Source of the DNA: Hydractinia symbiolongicarpus
Lineage: Eukaryota; Cnidaria; Hydrozoa; Anthoathecata; Hydractiniidae
NCBI RefSeq assembly: GCF_029227915.1
Contig: NC_079886.1
Span: 7,006,001 to 7,070,000, forward strand
Reading direction: 5' to 3'
Length of the DNA: 64,000 nt
Below the pieces are notes generated by a model. It saw nothing but the letters and a program-made list of their open reading frames with translations, searched no databases and was not told where the DNA came from. The position numbers and the translations under genes are program-made. This document shows, one piece after another, positions 36,190-46,991 of the stretch (position 1 is its first letter; each line of letters opens with the position of its first letter).

Positions 36190-36270
36190 CTAAACTATCA
36201 TGTTCAAGAAATGATAAACTTTCCACAGTAATATGAATACTGAACAGACAAACCGAAATAATATCTTCAA

Positions 36271-37522
36271 TAATTCAATTGTATATGCGTTCCTACGGCT
36301 CTCCATCGGATTACAATATTGGAAAAAAGAGGTAAAAATCGTGTTTTTATGAGAGTTTGTTAGAGACGAAGGCGTGTTTTCTCCAGTTTTTTAACTTCCG
36401 TCGAATCAATTTCTTTCAAATTTTCAGGAAACGTCAATAATAATAAGATACAACTTATGTGTACTTTTCATTAAAAACAAAACGCGGCAAGAAAAGGTAT
36501 CACAAAAAAACGTGTTTTCTCCCTAATAAACTCTTATAAAAGTGTGATGTTTACCTCCTCCGATCGCAAAATAAGGTGTATTGCAGCTCGCTGAAGTTGG
36601 CCGAACCTATCAAATAGACCGGCTACCGCGAGGTAATAACAATAGGAAGAGTAAATTAGTCCTAGCACCCATCCCCTAATATCAATCTTTCTTTTACCGT
36701 AAATTTCGACGACTTCGGCGAGATTCTTCTTGACGTCACAAATTCTTTTGTTAAAGAGAGTCCAAAAGTCCACACGTCGGCGAGATTTTTCTCGACGTCA
36801 TAATTCTTTTGTTTTTCTTTTGTTTAAGAGAGCCCATAAGTCCACACTTCGGCGGCCGCCGAAGTCGACTGTTTTTACGGCAGAAAACAGAGGAATCGAG
36901 AGAAACAAACTCAGCGAAATGCGGTAAAATGTTATTCGACTACCGTAAGAGCCATAGTACTTCGGTAAAGCACATCGAAGGAGAGTCGAGCCTCGGCAAA
37001 CACTCCTGAGTGGAGATAAAAATATTACCTCGGAAAGGAATTTTCGCAAAGGAATTTTATTAAACGCTTATAATAAAAATTATGCGTTGCTTTAAATAAA
37101 TTACTACTTTTAGATGCACATGATTTTATCATTGGCAAAATTTCTCCTTAGGCGAGTGCCGGAGTGGCCGAAGTCAAAATCCACCCCTGAGGACTGTTTC
37201 GAATTGAGACCTCGAGGGTTAACGAAAGTAGTGCTAGTAAATTATATTACTATGGGAACACTAAACCAAAATTCTTATATTTTTTTTTCTAACTTAGACG
37301 GCCATTGCATCAGTCATTGTACCTATATATCGGTGTATACTGACTGTGGTTCAGCAACGAATTGGCAGCTTGTTGTGAATCCTTTAAGAACTTTTCTTGG
37401 TGTAAAGAAATTGCATTGGTGGATTAAAAAACTTATCATTTCTTTTTTTCAATAAACAAAATCGTAAACAAACAATAATACATATATTTACAAAGATTTT
37501 CAAAGCCGAAGTATCTTCAAGG
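36271..37522. other. Repeat-rich stretch between the Penelope-like element and the Cys-loop receptor
   Basis: No gene was recognised. The stretch contains the tandem repeats and palindrome at 36709-36865 and should contain the 3' UTR of the Cys-loop receptor at its right edge. Confidence 0.45.
36709..36865. repeat. Degenerate tandem repeat ending in a 20-bp perfect palindrome
   Basis: Three imperfect units of about 63-72 bp share (A)C(T/G)TCGGCG..., a CGACGTCA or TGACGTCA core, ATTCTTTTG and AGAGAG(T/C)CC. The last ends in the exact palindrome ACTTCGGCGGCCGCCGAAGT (36846-36865), the most GC-rich spot nearby. Confidence 0.7.
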
Positions 37523-39882
37523 TTATTTTGCAAAACTTTCAGCATTGTCTCCTGAGCTGATCCAGTAAATAGCATTGAAAGTTATAAAGGCAGATGGAAA
37601 CAGTATTCGAGAATACTTATCCAGTTTATCTGGCCAGCCTTCTCTTAAGTAAAACTTTAGTATTTTATCTAACTTGGTTAATATTTCCCGATCAGTTGTT
37701 AGAAGCTCATTGGTTAGAATATCTGCATCGTTATTATTATTTTTGTGCGTTAAGAGCTGGCTAACTTTTGTTTCTTGATATCTCTTCTTGAGATGAAGAT
37801 TGCAATTCTTTTCCAGTAATAACTTTTTAACAGCATTGTCCTACAAGAAAATATGTTCAATTATCTAATACAGTAAAGATTCTCTATGTTAAGAGGGTAG
37901 GGTTTTATCAAGCCAGTTAACTTCCGAAAAAGCGAAACTCTGTTGCTAGACAGGTCGTTGCATAAAACAATACATAACACTAGTAGTCATCCTATCGATA
38001 AATCCACCGGAATTTGCCTGTCGTTATTAGTAGCTGTAATTTTTGGCTTACAGGTAACAACCTGGATATTATAATACAGACTAGTCGCTAGCCCGTAGAA
38101 AATCCACTAGGATTCGCTCGTCGCAGCAAAGTTGATATATAAATATATTGTATTTGCTATTCATAGTTGGAAGGTTTTGTGCGTGGATTAGATGACCCGG
38201 TTTTATCCGACAAGCTGACAAGAAATGGCTAATTATTATAGAGACTAGCCGTTAGCCCATGAATAAAGTTACGGGAATTCACTCACATTAGCAAAGTCGA
38301 TAACAAAATATTTCATTTGGTATTTTATGATTCCGTAGCGCGACTGTAAATCTGCCCGTTGTACATATATCGCATTTTTGTTTTTGCACACAGACAGAAT
38401 ACGGAAATTATCCAATCTCGTTCCCAGAGTTTTCTGGCCCCTGAGCTGTTATTACAAATTCATTAAAAAGGCAAAATGACCTGGGATCGCGGTTGGGTAT
38501 TATTGATACAGTGACTAGCTTGTGCCTGTGATCGCTTTTTATTAATTTGGGTTTCTGTAGCACGACTTTTTAAGGTATATCACGGGTCAAAAAGTTGAGA
38601 GAGATCTTCCATTAAAATTTTGTGCCTACTTAAGTCAATCGGCTGGTTGGTGATAATTCCAAATAGTTGTTGTTTTTTTTCTTTACCTGCGTATATTTAG
38701 TGGGAGGAGAGTAACTAATTCGATTCGATTGGTGTCTAAAAATCACGTTTTTCCCCACATAAAGTAACACCTGTTTAGGGATGGTAGGGTGGCGCAAAAA
38801 TAACCGTGTCAACGCATTCGTTCTATTACTTGACTATTTTTTTCCTCCCCCTTGATAAAGTTACTTTTAAAGGTAATTGCAACTTATGATTCCAACACAC
38901 AAAATTTAAATTTCAGAAATACTATCGTGTTACCTTTTGCTCAACTTTTTTTCTTCTTTCTATATATCTGCTTCGTTTTGATCTGATGAGAAGAACGCAT
39001 GCGTACTCTGCAAATGCTCCAGCTATGAACAGGATGCAGACCAGAACATACTTGTCAATTGCTTTCACATAGCTCACCTAAAATATGCGAAGATAGAAAG
39101 AATGACTTTGTTAATGTATACTTTTTCTAAACAACCATCAAACATGATGTTTTCTTTTTTTTTCCTTCTTATCCTGATTTTTTTTTTATTTTTGTTCTTA
39201 AATTTCGATTTTTTTTCCTATTTTTTTACATTGCAAATGTATGCAGTGCGATTCAACTAAGTGCAACTTTCGAAGAATCTCAGCAATTGATTATACGGAA
39301 ATTAGCTACTTCTTTGAAAGATATATGTCATGTTTACTGTGCTTTTGGTTTTGTGTTTTTAGGAAAACACTATGTCAACTTCCAGTCTTATATTATTCTT
39401 ATAAGTTATATTCTTATAAGTAAGTGTTGTTACTACATCAAGATGATCAGTAGCAAAAGGTGAAAACCAATAGCTACAACATTAGATTTGCGAAAACACA
39501 AAAAGTAAATATAAACAAATGAATACATCTTTTTTTCTTTTTGCTGCTTCAACGCTATTTCTGAAATGCATGTAATATTGTTGAAGTTTTACCCTGCACA
39601 AACTTACTTCGGGTAGCCTCCAAGCAATCCTCACCCAAGGTTACACCCACCCTCTCACTTAACTTACCTTTGGTAACGATGTGTCCATTGCAGCATGTAA
39701 GGTGACAATGGTAAGTATGGAGGTGACGCAAAGATACGTCCTTGCAGGATACTGCTCAGGATCGAGAATAAATGTTATCCAGGATATAATAACAATGATT
39801 GCACATGGAAAGTACATGGCAGGAATGAAACTCATGCTGTGTCGAACAAAGACAAAGTGGACAGATAACGTTGACCAGTTTC
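37523..39882 (-). CDS. Cys-loop receptor: transmembrane-domain exons
   Basis: The exon 39882-39668 carries M1 (FIPAMYFPCAIIVIISWITF) and M2, where PAR is followed by TYLCVTSILTIVT. Pro-Ala before the 0' Arg is the anion-channel signature, 6' Thr and 9' Leu are kept, and 2' is Tyr. The exon 39077-38934 carries M3 (YVLVCILFIAGAFAEYACVL). The last exon, 37840-37523, carries a short cytoplasmic loop with KKR and Asn/Lys-rich runs, then M4 and a ten-residue extracellular end. Confidence 0.88.
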
Positions 39883-42800
39883 CTAAAAATACAATTTTGT
39901 TACATTTTCTTAAATTATTAGAGAAAGTATTTATTAAGAAACAAATAAATATTTACACTTTTGTATTCATTGTTTAAGCTAAATCGTGCGCAAAGCCCTA
40001 ACTGCCATTTTTAATCAGAAGCTTCACTGTTCATTTTTCCGCTAGTAACTTAGAAGAAGTTTTCTCACCGATTACATATTGCGTTATCCTGGAAGATGTC
40101 TTCAATGGACGCATATTGTACAGAGATAACGAATCTTGTATAGACTGACCCAAGTTCATATCTCCGTGATCACCCCATTTGTATTCAATATCTTTTGCAC
40201 TATGACCATCTGAATAAATAAATCATGGAATTAATATAAAGGGATACCGAGATATAGCGACTTATAAATATTTCGGAAACAGGTCTATATAAGAAAAGAC
40301 AGCGTCTGTCTGTTAAACAAGCTGATTTTGTGTTACCATAGCACGAAATATTTTTGGCCAAAATAGCGAATGTGATTTATTTAAATGATTCTGGTGGAGT
40401 TTACATGGGCCTACGAATAGCTTTATTAACCCTTACATTCCTCCAACGTTTAATGGGAAGATATGCCAGGTACTTTATTAACGGTAATACTTCGGAAGGT
40501 TTACCATAGGTAAAATCTGATATGTACGGCTTTTGCATAGTGTCAGAATTAAAGACCTCAGCTTGATAACTTTTTATATTATTGAAGTATTGAAGCAGTA
40601 GATAACTTAAAGTGTGTGTACTAATGCTTATTAAATTGCCATATGAGTGAAAAGAGCTGTTTTCGCTTGCTTTAATTTAAATCACATGTGTTAATGAATT
40701 TCAGATATATTTTAGGCAACAAAAACAAGAAAAGAGTCTACCATAACTTACAGCTTTCTAAGTTAAGAAAACACACTTGTATGTCCATTGGAAAGTTGTG
40801 AAAATCCAAAGCACATGATACTTTTATTATCAATCTAAAATTAAAAGAAAAATTTTGTAGAACAGAACATGCACTTAATCAGAATCGAGAGTGTAAACAT
40901 AGGAGTGTAATGATCAGAAATATCGAAGCTTCTCTATTGTGGTAAGTAGTCTGAATTGGTCCATGGGATTATTATTGGCTTAAAATCAAGGAAAATTTTC
41001 AAATATTTGCAGAGCTGCAGGAAGCTTAACTGTTACAAAATATCTTTAAAGGAAAAATTTTATAATTAACCTTACCATACTGAGTAATTACTATTGTAAA
41101 GGGTGTTAGAAAGGTCTATTTATATATAAATAGCCTTTAAATGTTTTGATAAAACGATATGGGTTTTCAACTGCAAAAAGTAAGGCACCTAAAAATGGAA
41201 ATTGGGCAACAGTAGCACAGAGGCAAACATCTCTTTACATCGCCTTTTTTTGCTTTTTGAAGGAATTTTAGCACATTCTATGATGATGCAATAAAACCTG
41301 ACCTTGAACGATAAAAGACACGACCATCGGAACGAATTTTAATTGCCATTCCTTTGTCCATTTGTAGAAAGCCACCTTGTTTTGATTGAACAAAGTATGT
41401 GTCCGGTATCCATATTTTAGTTGCCATGGTGCTAACATCTAAATAATCGCTGCTTTGATGACGTAATCTTTCATCCTCCCATTCTTGGTGTAAATAAAAG
41501 TCGATTTTAAAACTCTGAAAAATAAAAACAATGGAAAAATCACAGATGTGGATTAATCGTTAAATATGGAAGAAAAATGTTAATATTGCAACTAAGCGTT
41601 TTTCGGCGCAACTACCAATATCTGGACATGTGCATTACAATGTTTTGGTCAAACTGCCTGCATTTTGGCAGATTTTTTTAATTTGAGATGAATAAACTTC
41701 TAAAGAGCTTAAAGGAAACACTGTGCAACAACGAAAGAAAACGTCAATAACGCTGTTAGCTTTAGTTTGCTTCAGTTTACCTCTTTTTTATAGGAATATA
41801 GCATATAAATATATCCATGATGAAATTAGACAGTAACGTAAGAATATCCTAAAATATATGCTCATATTGAATTTTTTTTTTGTAACTCAAATAAACATCA
41901 TTGTTTCATTTGAGGTATTTTTCCCCAACAAAATCTAGTTCTTTGTTTCTCAGTTGAAATAAGCTGCTCAAACAACAGCACCTTAGTAGTGGTTAACACA
42001 AGTTTGCATTCTCCAATCTTTCAGTTTTGACTGTGCTAAGCATATGCTAAGAATGCATCAGGTTTGTTTTTGCCAAAAAGTTAAGTATATTTATGTTGAA
42101 GCGAAAATACACCATTCCTATAAAAACAGCCAGTAAACACCACGCCTAAACATTTAAAACTGCAGCTAATACCACTTTAATGGAACCTGCATTAAAAAAA
42201 TATTAAATAATGCATACCGAATCTTCAATGTCTAAATTTTCAATAGACACAAGTTGAAAACTAACAGCAATAACTTCTGGTCGCACTGGAAAATGCGGTC
42301 TTAGGTTAGACTCATATGTTGCTAGATATTGAATTTCTTTCAAGTAATGGTAGTCATTGATTAATATAGGTGAAGGCTTTGCAAGCAGTTTTGTGTCCGT
42401 GCTAAAAATTAAAACATAAATTATTTAAAAGGCTACAAAACGAGCTGTTAATGTTTGAATTTAGTGACTTGCATATCATAAAAAAGTAATTATTTATTAG
42501 CAGGTAGTGAATATTGTTGTAAAATGTGGGTGTAACTTCTTGTACCTTGAACTTTTTCGGAGTGGTCTGGTTATTACACAATGTTTTTGGGATGTGCAAG
42601 GATGGAGAGCAACGTCAAACACGAAGATTTTTTATTCAGCTGTTTCAAGGCTGGTTCACATTTGTGCCGCAAACGCAAACGCAAAAACAGACCGTGTGGC
42701 ACAAGCATAAAAGCAAGATATCAAAATTTTGTATTTGCGTGTGTGTTTGGGCATATTGTTGTGTGAACAAAAAAACGAAAGCAGACGCAGACGCAAAAAT

Positions 42801-45012
42801 ATTCTCAAAAAAAGTTTTGAAGAAAAGATGGTAGAAAAAGTTGCTTTTGAAATATTTGAATAAATAGAAAGATGGTTACTTTTAAAGCGGCTTTTTTTAT
42901 TTGTTTACCATCAATCGCGTCTATACATTGTGTGAAATTCTATTTCCTCCTTTTTTATTTTTCTTTTCTCTTTTGTTAGGTAATTACAACATATTATAAC
43001 AGAGACAAGTCCAGTACATTTCTTCTACCTTTTTTTAAAGCTTTTTTATATGTTCTTACGTTTTCACGGTCTGGTGTGAATATATTGCGTTTGCGCTTCC
43101 GTCGCAAAAACTGTCAACAAGGCAAACTAACCTTGTACTTTAGAGTAGGTAATATTTTAATAAGTTTTGGATGTCTAACGTCACCTCTTGAGATTCTGGG
43201 TATCAATAAAACTAAACTCTTACCCATGAATGATGCTGCACACATACGACAGCAGTAGTAAAGCCTTTGTTGCATTTTCTTCCAACTTTAGATTTTGCAT
43301 TAATTCAAATTTGCAGCCAAAACACTATAAACAAGCAATGTTAAGTCCTCCATTATGCCGCTGAAAGAACGATTAAGAACTGAGGTTAAAGATTTTTCTG
43401 GTTAGAGAGATCAAGGTCTACTTTGAAGTAAGTAAACATGAGCTCCACACGATCATTCTTCACAGTAACATTGTGATCAAATACAAACTTCTGCACAGAA
43501 TATTATATCGATAGTTTGACTTCTGCTTTACTTTAGTCTAGCTTACTTAGGTATGTATATCCAACCGAAATTAATGCATACACACGACTTACAAAATGGA
43601 TTGTAAAAATGATAAACAGATCTTGCATGTCAACATTACACTCCTACCAGCCGCTTTGTCCTCTAGATTCTCAGTAAAGAAGCCAGGAAGAACACAACTT
43701 TTTAAATGATGTTCCAGTCGATCATCGCTAAAATCGAGAGGACGACTTTGGCCACCCTGCTTGCGTGTTATTTTTTGTTATTGTTATATACATTTTTAAA
43801 AGTTCAAAATAACAAGTTGTCATATAGCTACATTTAACAGAAGGCGGAGCTATATGTTTTCTTTTTCGCCTACGTTTTCTCGTTCTTTTTAAAAAGTGAT
43901 AACCATGAAAAAAATTATTAACAACACCACACAAAAAGCCTTTTTGAAAAAATGAATTAACATGTTTTATTGCTAGAGGATGTTTGCACACGATGGATCA
44001 GATTACTAATTTTTCACTGAATGAGAGTATATATCTGAGTTCGAAATCCAATGTTACATGTTATTTGCAGTCTCCCAGATACCTGCAAGAAGACTTCGTC
44101 ATAAAAAGGCTAAATTCTAAGCAACTAAACTGATTGGTGGCAGTGTTAGCTTGAATTGGGTACATAATCACGCTTAAAATGATAGCATAGCACTAAAATT
44201 CGATAAAGGTCCATATAGTTTCTTTACCCAAGAACTAGTTTGAATATTGTTGCAACAGCAATGCATTGTAATATTTTAGCACATTGAAATGAGAAGGACG
44301 TTTATGACATCACCCAAATACGAAAGAGATTTTAAATACAAGTTGTACCTTTAATTGACTTATTCTAGATTATCCTCGAGATATAACCGATTAAAATCGG
44401 AAACATTTTAGTGTTTACACAATCAGCGAAAAATTAAATCTTGCAATATCAAGAACAGTCAATTTAATACTCCTTTCCTGAATTATTTGCCTTTGATATA
44501 CCGCTGCTTTTTCTTAAGTTTGTTTAAAGGGGCTACGAACCGGTTAAAATGCTCACATTCCGTACATCCCGCGCACGTATTAAAAATCCGGCAACGCGTT
44601 TCGCGCAATGAACAGACCAGCGCACTTTGCTCGCTGGTTTATTATTTTTTTTTGAAAAGTATATTACAAAGAAATATTTCAGCAATACTTATCCTAGATG
44701 AAAACATGACCAAGGCTGGAGAAGATAAAGATTCTAGATATATCTATATATAAGTTCGAGTCTGTAAATTACTTTCATGCCGGAAAAATAGCCATTTTTG
44801 TTTTTCGCCGCCATGAGCTCGACTTTCGTGTAAGTCACTAAAGTCGAAAACCGACAGCCGTTCCGTAGCCCCTTTAAAAAAATAAATGTGAGTTTTAAAA
44901 TCCTCACCTTGATAAAATGTAGCTAAAATCTTTTGATTCATACAGCAAACGAACAACCTGTTTAAACGGTTTTTTAATTTTGTACTTATTGACCCCTGCT
45001 TGAAGCAGAAGC
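37523..45012 (-). CDS. Anion-type Cys-loop ligand-gated channel subunit (5' incomplete)
   Basis: Eight minus-strand exons join in phase: 45012-44908, 42401-42218, 41514-41303, 40834-40752, 40209-40069, 39882-39668, 39077-38934 and 37840-37523 (TAA). They encode about 466 residues of a pentameric channel subunit of the GABA/glycine/glutamate-gated chloride type. Marks are SNLRPHFPVRPEV, SFKIDFYLHQEWEDERLRH, the loop-A segment KIWIPDTYF, the disulfide loop CALDFHNFPMDIQVC with the canonical 13 spacer residues, GNWSTLSVHFVFVR before M1, PAR at the start of M2, SLPKVSYVKAID before M3 and DKYSRILFPSAFITFNAIYW for M4. The signal-peptide exon was not found. The ligand cannot be assigned. Introns host Helitron-like units and a MITE. 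Confidence 0.88.
37980..38514 (-). mobile_element. Array of three mini-Helitron-like units
   Basis: On the minus strand, CTAG termini are each followed directly by a new TC-starting end: junctions at 38515/38514, 38245/38244 and 38081/38080, with a final CTAG ending at 37980. This gives units of 270, 164 and 101 bp. 5' ends resemble TCTCTATAATAAT. Some 3' ends keep a partial GTGGA...TCCAC-type hairpin. The array lies in the last intron of the Cys-loop receptor gene. Confidence 0.55.
40069..42401 (-). CDS. Cys-loop receptor: ligand-binding domain exons
   Basis: Four exons (42401-42218, 41514-41303, 40834-40752, 40209-40069) cover the extracellular beta-sandwich from KPSPILINDYHYLKEIQYL to ITQYVIG. 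The Cys pair spaced by 13 residues lies wholly on the 83-nt exon. Loop D reads FYLHQEW where many GABA and glycine subunits have an Arg (LRQ or FRQ), so the Arg that contacts the agonist carboxylate there is His. Loop C is on the last of these exons (LSLYNMRPLKTSS). Confidence 0.88.
41795..42075. repeat. Dispersed repeat, copy 1
   Basis: A block with CAAAATCTAGTT, CAAACAACAGCACCTTAG and a GCATCAGG...TTTTGCCAAAAAGTTAA run recurs at 57690-57985 in the same orientation and order. No coding capacity or termini were identified. It is intronic to the Cys-loop receptor. Confidence 0.65.
44523..44878. mobile_element. 356-bp TTAA-flanked MITE
   Basis: The left end TTTAAAGGGGCTACG and right end CGTAGCCCCTTTAAA are exact inverted complements. 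TTAA at both sides fits a piggyBac/Kolobok target duplication with AGGGGCTACG termini. There is no coding capacity. It sits 29 bp from the Cys-loop receptor exon at 44908-45012, on its downstream (intron) side. Confidence 0.75.
44908..45012 (-). CDS. Probable N-terminal extracellular exon of the Cys-loop receptor
   Basis: A strong minus-strand acceptor (pyrimidine tract plus TACTAATAG) precedes this 105-nt exon, and GTGAGG follows it. Read in the phase demanded by the next exon at 42401, it is open and encodes LLLQAGVNKYKIKKPF and VVRLLYESKDFSYILS. Both ends are phase 2, so an upstream exon ending in phase 2 is still missing. Another frame of the same DNA starts with a signal-like MLPSIFFLNF but does not keep phase. 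Confidence 0.55.
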
Positions 45013-45434
45013 CTATTAGTACAAGTCGAAAATTAAGAAAAAAAATTGACGGCAACATTAACACCACCAAAACAGCATTTTCACATGTCGGATCAAGTTG
45101 AAAATTTACACATACACCAATTCAATAAAGCTGAATATGATCTTAAAGGCAAAACATTAAAATTGTAAAATTTTTTAAAAACATGCAATTCGGGAAATGT
45201 GTATTGCTGAAAAATCTTTACATTACTATTTTTCTGTATTTTTTTTGGTGTTGCATAAAAGCGTCAATATATACACTCAAGTCTTCATGGGCGAATCAAG
45301 AAGGTACAAGCCAGTATTGCAGGTTATCTACAGGTTGATATAGTTACAGGTATACATATAATTAACACGTTGAGCTAAAAGTTGCCTTCCCAACTCTTTG
45401 CAAGAAAAGACTAAAGGTAAAAACATAATCTTAC

Positions 45435-45614
45435 CTTCAGGGGAAATTCAAACCAACACTCTCCATTAAAATTACCACCAGCCGACAACACTGATACCAT
45501 GAGGAAATATGTAAAATCCGGACCATACCCTTTAATAACGTCAACGGCCTCTGTGATGTTCGTTAATGCCATGGTATTTGCTATAAAGTTATTTTCCATT
45601 CCCATAAGCGCCAT
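45435..45614 (-). CDS. Possible 60-codon exon upstream of the Cys-loop receptor
   Basis: A minus-strand ATG at 45614 opens 60 codons ending at a good donor (CTGAAG|GTAAGA). It contains a moderately hydrophobic segment, FTYFLMVSVLSAGG, and one Cys. It ends in phase 0, whereas the next recognised exon needs phase 2, so it joins the receptor only through an unseen exon, or belongs to something else. I do not recognise a family. Confidence 0.28.
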
Positions 45615-46255
45615 GATGGATTTAAAGAGATTTTTTAACCTTCTTGGATCTTATTTTGCCTGTAAATATTTAATCTGCATGAAATATTTTACACAACGTT
45701 AAGGAGAATATACACATTAACTTAGAAATTCATTAAGAAGAACAAAGGAGATTGGATTCAAGCTTTTTCTTTTATATTTGGCTGGGATTTCAGCTTAAGA
45801 AAAACAGGTCTATTGTTTAGAACAATAGGGAAATATGAACAGCCTGGTTTGAATTTTGATATTGTTTTTTAAAAAAGCATGTATTTGCATTACATATAGG
45901 CAATAAACTTTATCCCTTAGAAAGGCCTGACAAACGAAGAGAACAATATAAGCCATTGCGTGGGAAGCCTTTTTCGTATATGTTTTCTACAGCTAAATGG
46001 ATACAGAAAATCTTTTGAAATGTAGAGAAAGAAATTCTCTCACAATTTTCTAACAAATGTTCCGCATAAAGTTAGAGAAACAAGCGGTTATTTTCATTGT
46101 AATTAGCAAAGGCTACTTAGGTAGTAATCTATATGCCTTTTGAAATTTTCTGTAGCTTTGGTAATTACCACCACATAACAAGTATTTTACGGAATCTGTC
46201 TGGTAGGGACATCAACTACGCTGAGCAAAAAAGCATGAAATAATAATAATAATAA

Positions 46256-46991
46256 CTAGTCGACAAGGCCTGTGGAGAAATCCACTTAGGCAGATGGGCA
46301 ATGGAAAAATAGGTTGTTTTAGACTTTTTGCTGACGTCAGCAGTGCAAATACACAATAAATAAATTGAGAAACTTGTTTTCAAGTTTCCTCCATTGTGTA
46401 GAGCTTACACTGCTGATCAAGAAAATGTATAAAATCGTGTGATTTTGATGAACGGTTAATGAATTATAAGGGTTTAAACATTTTGCTGACGTCAGCAATG
46501 GCTTGTCAAAAACCCAAAAATTTTTTTTAGAAATTTGTATACACTTTGCCTTCATCGTGTAGATCTTGAAACGCTGATCAAGAAAATGTATAGTATCATG
46601 TACTTTTGACAAACGGTTGCAGAGATATTATGGTTTAAAGGTTTTTTGATGACGTCATCAATTCGTCCATTCCGAAACGGATTCGGGGAACCAGGTTTGG
46701 GAAAATTACCGAAATTGGTCCCAGGTGGTCCCTAGTTACCCACGCGGTGAAAAATCATTGACGTCACCAGCTCGTTTCCAAGTTATTTACCCTCAAAGTT
46801 TTAGGTGCACTGTAATGGCTTCATTAAATTAATATAGGATGTTGACGTGAAAGTAGTGTTATTGACTTCACGCCGTAACGTCAGAGAATTTAACATATTA
46901 GACATATGCATTTTTCAACGACATCAAAGAAAAATAAGCATATCAACTTTGCCTGTCACAGAGACACGGAACTGGCGTATTATTATATAGA
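46256..46991 (-). mobile_element. Helitron-like non-autonomous element, tandem copy A
   Basis: On the minus strand it starts TCTATATAATAATACGCC at 46991 and ends with hairpin GTGGATTTCTCCAC, twelve bases and CTAG at 46256, the Helitron end structure. It is 736 bp with no coding capacity and contains several TGACGTCA-centred palindromes. It is head-to-tail with copy B without any spacer. Confidence 0.68.

Larger units (their letters stand above)
33880..36270 (+). mobile_element. Penelope-like retroelement copy
   Basis: A near-complete element abuts the 7-bp duplication of the neighbouring DNA transposon. It holds a reverse transcriptase and GIY-YIG reading frame with one frameshift, a 3' flank with a hammerhead-like motif, and an inverted repeat of about 40 bp linking its 5' part (about 33995-34035) to its 3' flank (about 36196-36235). 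A match to its 3' tail recurs at 48125-48168. Penelope-like elements often carry terminal repeats in direct or inverted orientation. Exact ends are uncertain. Confidence 0.75.

Noticed and set aside
37150-37235. tRNA-Ser/Leu-like sequence with GCCGGAGTGGCCGAAG
   Set aside because: The A-box region is convincing but the B box (GGTTAACGA) is poor and no acceptor stem pairs; at most a degenerate SINE.
42650-43115. Possible inverted repeat around GCAAACGCAAACGC and CAGACCGTG
   Set aside because: The two arms match only in short pieces and no terminal symmetry or target duplication was found.
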